A stretch of 64,000 nt of DNA from Paenibacillus hunanensis (GTDB lineage: Bacteria; Bacillota; Bacilli; Paenibacillales; Paenibacillaceae). Under the pieces are notes generated by a model. It saw only the letters and a list, made by a program, of their open reading frames with translations, was not told where the DNA came from and did no database searches. The stretch spans positions 62,001 through 126,000 of the forward strand of contig NZ_BMMB01000006.1 in NCBI RefSeq assembly GCF_014645615.1, written 5' to 3'. The translations under genes and the position numbers were made by a program. The stretch's first letter is position 1, and each line of letters begins with the position of its first letter. Positions 17,967-26,441 of the stretch are shown here, in pieces.

Positions 17967-18836
17967 CTAGCCCGGGCGCTGAATCGATGCTCGATACTGA
18001 CTCGGTGACACACTATAAAAACGTCGAAACTGCTTGGAAAAGTACAGTGCATCCGTCAATCCTACCGAAGCAGCGATCTGCTGTGTGGATAGCTCTGGAC
18101 GCTCACGCAGTAGCTGACGCGCTTTGTCGATACGTAGCTTGAGCAAATATGTTACTGGCGTCATCCCTGTTTCTTTTTTGAAAATGCGCGACATATACGC
18201 ACGGTTATATCCGATGCTACTGCACATATCCTCGATGGAGACAGGATGGGCATACTGGCTCGACATGTAATGGATCATCTGCTTGACGGTTCGACGCGTA
18301 ATTGATTCTGCACCCGGTAACGCCTCCTGCTGAGTCAATTGCTCGCTCGCCTCGGCCATAATTAGATGCAGATAACCGAGTGCGCCCAGATCGGAGCTAT
18401 CCTTTTGTGTGTAAAAGGCTTGCAGCATCGCGCTCAGGTGATTGCCGATCTGGTTAGTAATATCAGTCTGCTGACTGGCGCGTGCTACAGGAGCATCTGC
18501 ACAAAACCCTGTCTGACGTACTAGCTCGGCTGCCTGCTCACCAGCAAAAGCAACCCAGTGATAATGCCACGGCTGCTGCTGATCCGATACATAGCTAACC
18601 AGCTGCCCCGGATGAATGAGGAAGGAGTCTCCACTACTAAGCTTGTATGTGCGATTCTCTGTGATGAACTGTCCACGTCCTTCTGTTACATAATGATACA
18701 GATAGTAGTCATAGATTTTGGGACCGAGTCGGTGAGCTGGTGCTGTCTGGCTTTCGCCTGTGAACAGCACGTAGAGAGAGCCGGAATCATGAAAAACAGG
18801 ATTCGGTGCGACCTGATAAAACTTGTCTTGCAGCAT
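17967..18836 (-). CDS. AraC family transcriptional regulator
   Basis: Regulator of about 289 residues. The N-terminal half is a cupin-type sugar-sensing domain (DYYLYHYVTEGRGQF, SGDSFLIHPGQLVSY), and the C-terminal 100 residues carry two helix-turn-helix motifs (SIEDMCSSIGYNRAYMSRIF and TQQIAASVGLTDALYFSKQF). The layout resembles MelR/MsmR-type activators of alpha-galactoside and related operons. AAAGGGG lies 6 bases before the chosen ATG; a longer frame to 18911 lacks a ribosome site. It is transcribed away from galK-galE-galT across a 220-base gap, so control of the gal genes is a reasonable inference. Confidence 0.85.
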   Translation of the reverse strand: MLQDKFYQVAPNPVFHDSGSLYVLFTGESQTAPAHRLGPKIYDYYLYHYVTEGRGQFITENRTYKLSSGDSFLIHPGQLVSYVSDQQQPWHYHWVAFAGEQAAELVRQTGFCADAPVARASQQTDITNQIGNHLSAMLQAFYTQKDSSDLGALGYLHLIMAEASEQLTQQEALPGAESITRRTVKQMIHYMSSQYAHPVSIEDMCSSIGYNRAYMSRIFKKETGMTPVTYLLKLRIDKARQLLRERPELSTQQIAASVGLTDALYFSKQFRRFYSVSPSQYRASIQRPG

Positions 18837-18968
18837 GGTAATCCCCTTTCCGCATATTTTACATAGACGCGTAGCTCTGTTCATATGCTCGTCATATAGA
18901 CCTGTTATCATTATACAATTCCGAAGTCACATTTATCCATATAAACAGCACATCTGTTCATTACGCGA

Positions 18969-18998
18969 GGTAGCGGTTTCAGGCTATACTGATATCAG
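18969..18998 (+). promoter_or_regulatory. galK promoter region with cre-like site and palindrome
   Basis: On the minus strand TGAAACCGCTACCT (18969-18982) matches the cre consensus at about 11 of 14 positions. It sits directly before a TATACT -10 element (18985-18990) and a perfect palindrome CTGATATCAG (18989-18998). This arrangement suits CcpA repression plus a local regulator. No good -35 is present, as expected for an activator-dependent promoter. Confidence 0.4.
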
Positions 18999-19056
18999 AA
19001 ACAAGCACAGCTAGAGTGCAATCGATGAATTTGGATAGATAAGGTGGAATTGACTC

Positions 19057-20226
19057 ATGAATCAGGAACAGATGAAACAGGCATTTACAGATAAATATGG
19101 TGCAGGTAGCGCGATCCGCGTATTCCATGCTCCAGGGCGCGTCAATCTGATCGGCGAGCATATTGATTACAATGGTGGCTACGTGCTGCCTGCCGCTTTA
19201 GAATTCGGTACAGCGCTGGCAGTTCGTGCCAATACGGACGGCATGATCCGACTCGCCTCGGTCAATTTTCCAGAGCTGGAAGGTGAATTTGAAGTCGATT
19301 CCATCGGCAGTGACCACACTGGAGAATGGATGGATTATCCACTCGGCGTAATGACCGTATTGAAGCAAAAGGGCACGCTGCTCAGCAGTGGCTATGACCT
19401 GTTGTTCTTTGGTAACATCCCGAATGGCTCTGGTCTTTCCTCCTCGGCTTCTATCGAGGTAGTTACGGGCTATGCGATGCTGAGCATGGAGCAAGGTCAC
19501 ATTGATACTGTTGAGATCGCTGTTCTTTCCCAAAAAGCGGAAAATGAATTTGTCGGTGTCAATTGCGGAATTATGGATCAATTTGCAGTGGCTAACGGCT
19601 TGAAGGATCATGCGATTCTGCTTATGTGCGATACGCTTGAATACAAGCATGTGCCTTTTCGTACCGGACAATATCGCATCGTGATCGGTAACACGAACAA
19701 GCGTCGTGGTCTTGTAGATTCCAAGTACAATGAGCGTCGTTCCCAGTGTGAAGCCGCATTAAGCGCACTACAGCCACATGTCGAGAATCTGAATTATCTG
19801 GCACAATTAACACCTCAGCAGTTCGATCTGCTGCAAGTACAGATTGAAGATGCGATTGTACGTGATCGTGCTCGCCACGTTGTGGAGGAAAATGCACGTG
19901 TGCTGGCGTCTACACAGGCATTGCAGGAGGATGATCTACAGCGCTTCGGTGAACTTATGAATGCTTCACATGAATCGCTACGCGACCTGTACGAAGTGAG
20001 CTGCGAGGAGCTGGATGTGATGGTTGAGGAAGCACGCCGCATCTCCGGTACGATCGGCTCGCGTATGACAGGCGCAGGCTTTGGTGGCTGTACCGTATCA
20101 CTCGTACATGAGGATTCGGTAGAGACATTCCTGCAAGAAGTGGGAGCTGCATATGAAGAACGGACTGGCTTGAAGGCAGATTTCTACGTCTGCTCGGCTG
20201 GAGATGGCGTTACAGAATGGAAGTAA
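19057..20226 (+). CDS. galK: galactokinase
   Basis: Phosphorylates galactose at C1 as the first Leloir step. The 389-residue length is normal. The galactokinase signature GRVNLIGEHIDYNGG is near residue 27, the GHMP ATP motif is NIPNGSGLSSSAS, and the third motif is MTGAGFGGCTVSL. AAGGTGG lies 10 bases before the ATG. galE and galT follow in the same direction; galE is 189 bases on, and galT overlaps galE. Confidence 0.95.
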   Translation: MNQEQMKQAFTDKYGAGSAIRVFHAPGRVNLIGEHIDYNGGYVLPAALEFGTALAVRANTDGMIRLASVNFPELEGEFEVDSIGSDHTGEWMDYPLGVMTVLKQKGTLLSSGYDLLFFGNIPNGSGLSSSASIEVVTGYAMLSMEQGHIDTVEIAVLSQKAENEFVGVNCGIMDQFAVANGLKDHAILLMCDTLEYKHVPFRTGQYRIVIGNTNKRRGLVDSKYNERRSQCEAALSALQPHVENLNYLAQLTPQQFDLLQVQIEDAIVRDRARHVVEENARVLASTQALQEDDLQRFGELMNASHESLRDLYEVSCEELDVMVEEARRISGTIGSRMTGAGFGGCTVSLVHEDSVETFLQEVGAAYEERTGLKADFYVCSAGDGVTEWK

Positions 20227-20415
20227 TGCGTCCTCTATAGAGCGGGATAGACTGGGTTACACATAGGAGCGCATCGGCTGGATTACCGATGTGAGGAGAG
20301 AACAGAGCGGATTACAGGTATACTGAATATACGGTATGCCTGAACATATACAGATACAATACAGAGAATGGTACAACGCGATTTCACACTACACATTGAT
20401 CAGGAGGAATAAACA

Positions 20416-21408
20416 ATGGCTATTTTGGTAACAGGTGGAGCAGGGTATATCGGATCACATACGGTAGCAGAGCTACTGGATCGTGGTGAAGAGGTTGTCG
20501 TTATTGATAACCTGCTGACAGGGCACCGTGAAGCTGTACTGGGCGGTACTTTTTATGAAGGCGATCTGCGCGATAAGGCGCTACTGGAACGTATTTTCAC
20601 AGAAAATAAAATTACAGCGGTGATCCACTTTGCAGCAAGCTCGCTTGTAGGCGAGAGCATGCAGAACCCTGCCAAATATTATGATAACAACGTGTATGGA
20701 GCGATGTGTCTGCTTGAGGAAATGCACAAAGCTGGCGTGAAAAACATCGTATTCTCCTCCACAGCAGCAACCTATGGCGAACCGGACAAGGTACCAATTG
20801 AAGAAACGGATCGTACGGAGCCAGCTAACGTTTATGGCGAAACAAAGCTTGTGATGGAGCGCATGATGTCCTGGTTTGATAAAGCACACGGTATCCGTTA
20901 TGTGGCTCTGCGCTATTTCAACGCAGCAGGCGCACATGCAAGCGGCAAAATCGGTGAAGATCATCGTCCAGAATCCCATCTGGTACCGCTCGTCTTGCAA
21001 ACGGCACTTGGGCAGCGTGCTCATATCTCCGTCTTCGGTGATGACTATCCAACTGAGGATGGCACCTGCGTACGTGACTACATTCATGTTAGCGATCTGG
21101 CAGATGCTCACCTGAAAGCAGTAGAGTACCTTGCTGGTGGCGGCGAAAGCAGCGCCTTTAACCTCGGTAATGGTCAGGGCTTCTCGGTTAAACAGGTAAT
21201 CGAAACTGCGAAAAAAGTAACCGGACGCGAAATTCCTACCGTATTCGAGCCACGTCGTAGCGGCGACCCGGCTGTACTGATCGCTTCCTCTGCAAAAGCA
21301 CGCTCTGTACTGGGCTGGACACCAAAGCATGATAGTCTTGAAAATATTATCGCCAGCGCATGGCAATGGCACGAATCCAAACCACAAGGATATGGTAACC
21401 ATGAATAA
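20416..21408 (+). CDS. galE: UDP-glucose 4-epimerase
   Basis: Interconverts UDP-galactose and UDP-glucose. The 330-residue protein begins with the NAD-binding motif VTGGAGYIGSHTV and has the SDR catalytic pair in YGETKLVME (Tyr and Lys three apart), with SSTAATYG supplying the Ser/Thr. AGGAGG lies 7 bases before the ATG. Its last 8 bases overlap the galT start, so translation is probably coupled. Confidence 0.95.
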   Translation: MAILVTGGAGYIGSHTVAELLDRGEEVVVIDNLLTGHREAVLGGTFYEGDLRDKALLERIFTENKITAVIHFAASSLVGESMQNPAKYYDNNVYGAMCLLEEMHKAGVKNIVFSSTAATYGEPDKVPIEETDRTEPANVYGETKLVMERMMSWFDKAHGIRYVALRYFNAAGAHASGKIGEDHRPESHLVPLVLQTALGQRAHISVFGDDYPTEDGTCVRDYIHVSDLADAHLKAVEYLAGGGESSAFNLGNGQGFSVKQVIETAKKVTGREIPTVFEPRRSGDPAVLIASSAKARSVLGWTPKHDSLENIIASAWQWHESKPQGYGNHE

Positions 21409-23011
21409 TACAGAACGTACGAACGAACAAAATCAGACACTGCTAGCGATTGATGAACTTGTCAAATTCGCTTTTGATAAGCAGATGATCAAGGTTGCAG
21501 ACCTCGATTATGCGCGCAATATGCTACTAAGCAAATTCCGCTTTGATGAGCCATACGACGCTAACGTACCGCTGCTGGCAAGTGTGGATCAGGGCGAGCC
21601 TGCTGATTCTCCGCAGCCGATGATCGATACCATTCTCGATTATGCGTACAGCATCGGCATGCTGCCAGAAAATACCGATACGTACCGTGACCTGATGGAT
21701 GCTGAGATTATGGGTCTACTGATGGCGCGTCCATCCGAAGTGACCGCAGATTTCTTCGATACACTAGATCGGGAAGGTATCGAATCGGCAACCGATCAAT
21801 TTTATCAGCTGTCGATCAATTCCAATTACATCCGTATGGATCGTATCGCGAAAAATGTATATTGGAAGCAACCAAGCAGCTACGGCGATCTGGAAATGAC
21901 GATCAACCTATCCAAGCCAGAGAAAACGTCAGCTGAAATCGCGCAGGCAAAGCTGTTGCCACCGCCATCGTATCCGAAGTGTCTGTTATGCCGCGAAAAT
22001 GTAGGCTATGCCGGTCGTATCAATCACCCAGCGCGTCAAAATCTTCGCGTGGTGCCACTTATGCTGAGTGGAGAAGCGTGGTTCCTGCAATATTCGCCGT
22101 ATGTGTACTATAACGAGCACTGCATCGTGTTCCATCATGACCACGTGCCGATGCAGCTCACCAAGCAGACACTGCGTCGTTTACTTGATTTTGTTGGCGA
22201 ATTCCCGCATTACTTCCTGGGCTCGAATGCCGATCTGCCTATCGTAGGTGGCTCGATCCTGACACATGATCATTTCCAGGGTGGACGTCATACCTTCCCG
22301 ATTGAAAAAGCAGCGGTAGAGCAGACGTATCGTCACGAGACACGCGAAGATATTACGCTGGAGCTGGTCAATTGGCCAATGTCCGTAATTCGTCTGCGTG
22401 CCTTCAACGATACCTTACTGCTGGAAGCAGCTAACGATATCTACGAGGCATGGAAAGTGTATAGCGATGACGAAGTGGACATTCTAGCATCTACACCAGA
22501 TGCAGACGGCAACCCGGTACGACACAATACCGTAACCCCAATCGTACGCCGTCGTGGTGAGCAATACGAGATGGATCTGGTATTGCGCAACAATCGTACC
22601 AATGAGCAGCACCCGGATGGCATTTTCCATCCACATCGTGAAATGCATCATATCAAGCGCGAAAATATCGGTCTGATCGAAGTCATGGGTCTAGCTATTC
22701 TGCCCGGTCGCTTAAAAGACGAGCTGGATCAGATCGGCTCGATTCTGACAGGCAATACCGCGCTGCTGGACGAGCTGCGCAGCACAGCCGACCACAAGCT
22801 AGCACATCATCTGGAATGGGCAGAGCAAATGGTCACCCAGTACGGTACAGAGCTGGAGCAAGAAGCGGCTACCCTGACCGTACAAGACGAAGTCGGCCGC
22901 AAATTCGCCGAAATTCTGGAACACGCTGGCGTCTATAAAAAAGACGAAACAGGCCGCGCCGCTTTCCAACGCTTCTTAGAAAGCACCGGTTACCAGCTCA
23001 ACCCTAAATAA
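21401..23011 (+). CDS. galT: UTP-hexose-1-phosphate / UDP-glucose-hexose-1-phosphate uridylyltransferase
   Basis: Transfers UMP between UDP-glucose and galactose-1-phosphate, completing the Leloir pathway. At about 536 residues it belongs to the long Firmicutes-type GalT family. Visible features are CLLCRENVGYAGR (a CxxC metal motif), HHDHVPMQ and the histidine-rich LTHDHFQGGRHTFP active-site region. The ATG at 21401 lies inside the last codons of galE (ATGAATAA), with AAGGA 11 bases upstream. An ATG 9 bases earlier is too close to that site. The operon ends at the terminator near 23184. Confidence 0.95.
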   Translation: MNNTERTNEQNQTLLAIDELVKFAFDKQMIKVADLDYARNMLLSKFRFDEPYDANVPLLASVDQGEPADSPQPMIDTILDYAYSIGMLPENTDTYRDLMDAEIMGLLMARPSEVTADFFDTLDREGIESATDQFYQLSINSNYIRMDRIAKNVYWKQPSSYGDLEMTINLSKPEKTSAEIAQAKLLPPPSYPKCLLCRENVGYAGRINHPARQNLRVVPLMLSGEAWFLQYSPYVYYNEHCIVFHHDHVPMQLTKQTLRRLLDFVGEFPHYFLGSNADLPIVGGSILTHDHFQGGRHTFPIEKAAVEQTYRHETREDITLELVNWPMSVIRLRAFNDTLLLEAANDIYEAWKVYSDDEVDILASTPDADGNPVRHNTVTPIVRRRGEQYEMDLVLRNNRTNEQHPDGIFHPHREMHHIKRENIGLIEVMGLAILPGRLKDELDQIGSILTGNTALLDELRSTADHKLAHHLEWAEQMVTQYGTELEQEAATLTVQDEVGRKFAEILEHAGVYKKDETGRAAFQRFLESTGYQLNPK

Positions 23012-23023
23012 GCTCTATCCAAG

Positions 23024-23138
23024 CCATTCAACAAAGTAATATCATTAAACAAAGCCACCGAACACATTCAACCAATCAATCAAGCAACCAACGAACCAAA
23101 CAACCAAACAGATGAACCAACCCACGCAACAAACACAA
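23024..23138 (+). other. C/A-rich, G-poor tract after galT
   Basis: About 115 bases on the sense strand are dominated by A and C with very few G, in repeated AACCAA and CAATCAA runs. Such unstructured C-over-G tracts are what Rho binds (rut sites), and an intrinsic terminator follows at once. Confidence 0.45.
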
Positions 23139-23185
23139 AAAGCCAAACTACGGTCCCCCAACATAACCGTAGCATGGCTTTTTGT
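23137..23185 (+). terminator. intrinsic terminator of the gal operon
   Basis: AAAAAGCCA pairs with TGGCTTTTT, and inside it CTACGGT pairs with ACCGTAG, with T-rich sequence after. It reads equally well on the other strand. Confidence 0.9.
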
Positions 23186-23505
23186 GCTATTCACCTCCAC
23201 TCCAATCATCAAATCACACCAACCCGATTTGAAATCTGAATATAAGTTTATTAAAATATAATTGCCTAAAATTATTTTATTGTAACCCAACCCATTCTCA
23301 AAATCATAATATATGTTGGTTCCAGGTGATAAGCATCTACAATAGCTACAGGTATAAGGATACGGACAAGATAGAAGTAATAAAGCAACTAATTTCACTA
23401 CTTTTACTAATCTCTGTTCTTACTAGTCGCTTCCTACTGCTCTCTCCTTTTACCGCTGCATTTATTCATCTGCTCCACATCAATTACGAATGTTGCAAGC
23501 ATCAC
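23186..23505. other. AT-rich intergenic region, no gene seen
   Basis: The only frame here (23326-23526) begins with GTG without a ribosome site and runs into the repeat element, so I do not call it. Confidence 0.5.
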
Positions 23506-23705
23506 GGAACGAAGGAAAGGAAATAAGGGAAAAGGACGGCTTACCGTGTTAGTGCTTTCCTAACACGAGGTCCAATGAAGAGTGATTTTTGCGAAAGCAA
23601 AATATCTTACCCTTTCCGAGGGGCGGGAATCTACATTCATTCCTAATTCAGTAGATTCCCGCGGCTCCACCCGAGTCCGTTCCCTTATTCCTTTCCGAAG
23701 TGGTA
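23506..23705 (+). repeat. structured intergenic repeat, copy A
   Basis: Outer stem: GGAAAGGAAATAAGGG (23514) with CCCTTATTCCTTTCC (to 23696), then GGAC with GTCC. Inner stem: GCGGGAATCTAC (23623) with GTAGATTCCCGC (to 23662). An 80-base insert between the two carries hairpins GTGTTAG/CTAACAC and TTTTGC/GCAAAA. The same element without the insert occurs at 50322-50448. It lies about 145 bases before the alcohol dehydrogenase gene. Confidence 0.8.
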
Positions 23706-23767
23706 TACGCACAATCACCTAATGATTCAAGCACACGCCCCGATAGATGCAGCCCCCCCAACACATT

Positions 23768-23795
23768 TTGATTTTGCCAGCTTACAGTATATAAT
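23768..23795 (+). promoter_or_regulatory. SigA-type promoter of the alcohol dehydrogenase
   Basis: TTGATT and a perfect TATAAT are separated by 16 bases, and the start codon lies 55 bases downstream. Confidence 0.6.
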
Positions 23796-23849
23796 TGTAA
23801 AGGGCTAAGAAACAGTAACTAACTTATCGCTCAAGGAGGCTTTTTCAAG

Positions 23850-25016
23850 ATGAAATCTTTTGAATTCTATAACCCAACTCGCCTGATCTTTGGTAAAGGC
23901 CAATTGGAAACATTAAAACGTGAAGTACCTAAATACGGCAAAAACGTGCTGCTCGTATACGGCGGCGGAAGCATCAAGCGCTCCGGTCTGTATGATGAAG
24001 TGATTGCCAAGCTGAATGAAGCGGGCGCAACAGTAACCGAGCTGGCAGGCGTAGAGCCTAACCCTCGTCTGACCACTGTACACAAGGGTGTTGAGCTGTG
24101 CAAAACGAACCATATCGACCTCGTGCTTGCTGTAGGTGGCGGTAGTGTAATTGACTGCGCTAAAGCGATCATCGTCGGTGCAAAATATGATGGAGACGTA
24201 TGGGAGATCATTGAGCGCAAAGCAGCTGCAACTGGCGCATTGCCACTAGGTGTAGTACTGACTATGGCAGCAACTGGCTCTGAAATGAACTCCGGTTCCG
24301 TTATTACCAACATGGACACACAGGAAAAATTGGGCTGGGGCAGCGCATACTCATTCCCATCGTTCTCCATTTTGGACCCAGAATTCACATATTCCCTGCC
24401 AAAAGACCAGACGGTATACGGCATCGTAGATATGATGTCTCACGTACTGGAAACTTATTTCCATCCAGAAGAAAATACACCGGTTCAGGACGGTTCCTGT
24501 GAGTCCGTGCTTCGCGCTGTCATCGAAGCCGCTCCAGGTCTGATCAATGATCTGGAAAACTTTGAGCTGCGTTCTACGATCATGTACTCCGGTACAATGG
24601 CGCTGAACGGCGTATTGAGCATGGGCGTAACGGGTGACTGGGCGACACACAATATCGAGCATGCGGTATCCGCTGTTTATGATATTCCGCACGGCGGCGG
24701 TCTGGCGATCCTGTTCCCGAACTGGATGCAATACAATCTGAAAGTAAATCCTGCACGTTTTGCGAAGCTGGCGGTAAACGTATTCCACGTTGACCCAGCA
24801 GGCAAATCCGATGAGCAGGTAGGCGAAGAAGGTATCCAGGCATTGCGCGATTTCTGGACATCGATCGGTGCGCCTAGCCGCCTGGCAGATTACGAAATCG
24901 ACGATAGCCAGATCGACCTGATGGTTGAAAAAACACTCAAATTCGGCCCATCCTTCGGTAACTTTGCGAAGCTGAAAGCGGACGATGTACGCGAAATCTA
25001 CCGTATGTCTCTGTAA
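23850..25016 (+). CDS. iron-containing alcohol dehydrogenase (butanol dehydrogenase type)
   Basis: NAD(P)H-dependent group III alcohol dehydrogenase of 388 residues (YugJ/YugK, BdhA/B type). The nucleotide-binding GGGSVID motif is near 95. Metal ligands are seen in VDMMSHVLETYF (Asp and His) and in the two later histidines of ATHNIEHAVSAVYDIPHGGG. AAGGAGG lies 11 bases before the ATG. Family members reduce short-chain aldehydes during fermentative growth. It has its own promoter and terminator. Codon use looks highly biased, suggesting strong expression (impression, not computed). Confidence 0.92.
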   Translation: MKSFEFYNPTRLIFGKGQLETLKREVPKYGKNVLLVYGGGSIKRSGLYDEVIAKLNEAGATVTELAGVEPNPRLTTVHKGVELCKTNHIDLVLAVGGGSVIDCAKAIIVGAKYDGDVWEIIERKAAATGALPLGVVLTMAATGSEMNSGSVITNMDTQEKLGWGSAYSFPSFSILDPEFTYSLPKDQTVYGIVDMMSHVLETYFHPEENTPVQDGSCESVLRAVIEAAPGLINDLENFELRSTIMYSGTMALNGVLSMGVTGDWATHNIEHAVSAVYDIPHGGGLAILFPNWMQYNLKVNPARFAKLAVNVFHVDPAGKSDEQVGEEGIQALRDFWTSIGAPSRLADYEIDDSQIDLMVEKTLKFGPSFGNFAKLKADDVREIYRMSL

Positions 25017-25118
25017 GTTATCGATTCAATATGGATTGAATCGTAGTAGCTTTTGCAATAGAGCATGAGCCGTTGAACAGGCTTAACTTATGCAATGAAA
25101 ACAATAAGATAGAATGAG

Positions 25119-25162
25119 AAGCGATCTGTCCTTTATTTCATATGGGGCAGATCGCTTTTTTG
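25119..25162 (+). terminator. intrinsic terminator after the alcohol dehydrogenase
   Basis: AAGCGATCTG pairs with CAGATCGCTT, extended by TCC/GGG-type pairs, and is followed by TTTT. Confidence 0.85.
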
Positions 25163-25550
25163 TGTCAGGTATTTTAAAAATAGGTTTATTTTCAACATCG
25201 AATCTTTTATTGAACTTTTCATGTAGAGCCGATACTGTATGCAGTACATCAGACGATAATAAAATTTTGCTTAGTAACTTTGCTTAGTAACCTGTTCTCA
25301 TTTCAGCGAATTTTTCTCATTATAAAGCTAATTGTTCCTATAATGATTTACTTTCTATGGCAGGCAGATGCTCCTGCGTAGCTTCGCTAAACGTTATCAT
25401 ACTTTGTGAACCTCCAATCTTAAAATTCGTTCATCAATATAATGATTCATTTCTTGAAAAGTAACTCTCCTGATTACACAGATCCTAATCCTCTATTCCC
25501 CTCAATAATCGTCCTTATTTTATATAAATTTGGATAAATTTATATAAATA
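25163..25550. other. AT-rich intergenic region, no gene seen
   Basis: No ORF with a ribosome site. GCTTAGTAAC occurs twice within about 25 bases near 25270. The SigW promoter of the next operon lies just after this stretch. Confidence 0.5.
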
Positions 25551-25576
25551 TGAAACCAATATCCTTTGCATACGTA
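25551..25576 (+). promoter_or_regulatory. SigW-type promoter of the NfeD-flotillin operon
   Basis: TGAAAC and CGTA are separated by exactly 16 bases, an exact match to the SigW consensus. In Bacillus subtilis the yuaF-floT-yuaI operon is SigW-dependent. The transcript would start near 25583. The upstream ATG at 25550 therefore lies before the transcript and cannot be the start of the next gene. Confidence 0.8.
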
Positions 25577-25687
25577 ATTATAGGTATATCGCCATTTTCT
25601 ATGTCTGTGGTCGATATGAAAAAGCGCTACTTGCTACTTATTCATTTCTCCACAGCGTTAGAAATCGAGAGAAAGGAGTACACCGTT

Positions 25688-26242
25688 ATGGAAACGCTAT
25701 ATTGGACGTGTCTGATTATTGGAGCGGTCTATGCGTTGTTCAGTCTTGTCTTTGGTGACTGGCTAGGAGACGTGCTAGGTGGCTTGGAGCTACCAGGTGT
25801 AGATTTTCTCAAGCCGATTGTATTAGCCGGGACAGTGACGGTTTTTGGCGGGGCAGGCATCATTTTGGACAAATACACAACATTGTCCACATCGCTTGTG
25901 CTGGTCTTATCGCTTGCAGCGGGAATACTGGGTGCGTTGCTCGTATTTTTTGCTTATATCAAGCCGATGGAGCACAGCGAAGTATCGACAGGCTATTCAA
26001 TCCGTGAGCTGGTTGGCAAAATTGGAGAAATCACCATTCCCGTTCCAGAGACTGGTTATGGCGAAGTGATGGTTCGTTTATCTGGAGGCAATGTCGTGCA
26101 TATTGCTTCTAGCTTTGATCATTGCTCCATTGCTGTGGGTTCACGCGTGGTCATTATCGAGGAACAGGAAGGAATACTGGCAGTAGCAGAATTTGAAAAG
26201 CAGGATGTATTGTCCTCCTTATCCCATTCTTCGCTACGCTAA
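25688..26242 (+). CDS. yuaF: NfeD family membrane protein, flotillin partner
   Basis: Protein of 184 residues with an N-terminal helix (YWTCLIIGAVYALFSLVFG), a pair of helices near 50-100, and a soluble OB-fold NfeD domain after about 115 (GKIGEITIPVPETGYGEVMV). NfeD proteins accompany flotillins and affect membrane microdomains and envelope stress responses. The start is set by AAAGGAG 11 bases before the ATG and by the SigW promoter, which lies inside the longer frame. The flotillin gene follows 199 bases later. Confidence 0.9.
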   Translation: METLYWTCLIIGAVYALFSLVFGDWLGDVLGGLELPGVDFLKPIVLAGTVTVFGGAGIILDKYTTLSTSLVLVLSLAAGILGALLVFFAYIKPMEHSEVSTGYSIRELVGKIGEITIPVPETGYGEVMVRLSGGNVVHIASSFDHCSIAVGSRVVIIEEQEGILAVAEFEKQDVLSSLSHSSLR

Positions 26243-26441
26243 TATGACCAGCAGATTGAAAGGTTGCAGTCACTACCGTAAGGAGGTAGCTGCGCCAATA
26301 GAACGGCTTTAACGTTACATTAGAAAGATGATATACATAGCCGTTCATAATCCCTGTCTGTCTTTGTCCCAACAAAGTAAGCGGTATGGCGATATCCGGC
26401 AGGTATGCCGAACTACAAATAAGCCAAAAGGGGAGAATGCG

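Noticed and set aside
23326..23526. 66-codon GTG-started frame before the alcohol dehydrogenase
   Set aside because: No ribosome site, AT-rich composition, and it runs into repeat copy A.
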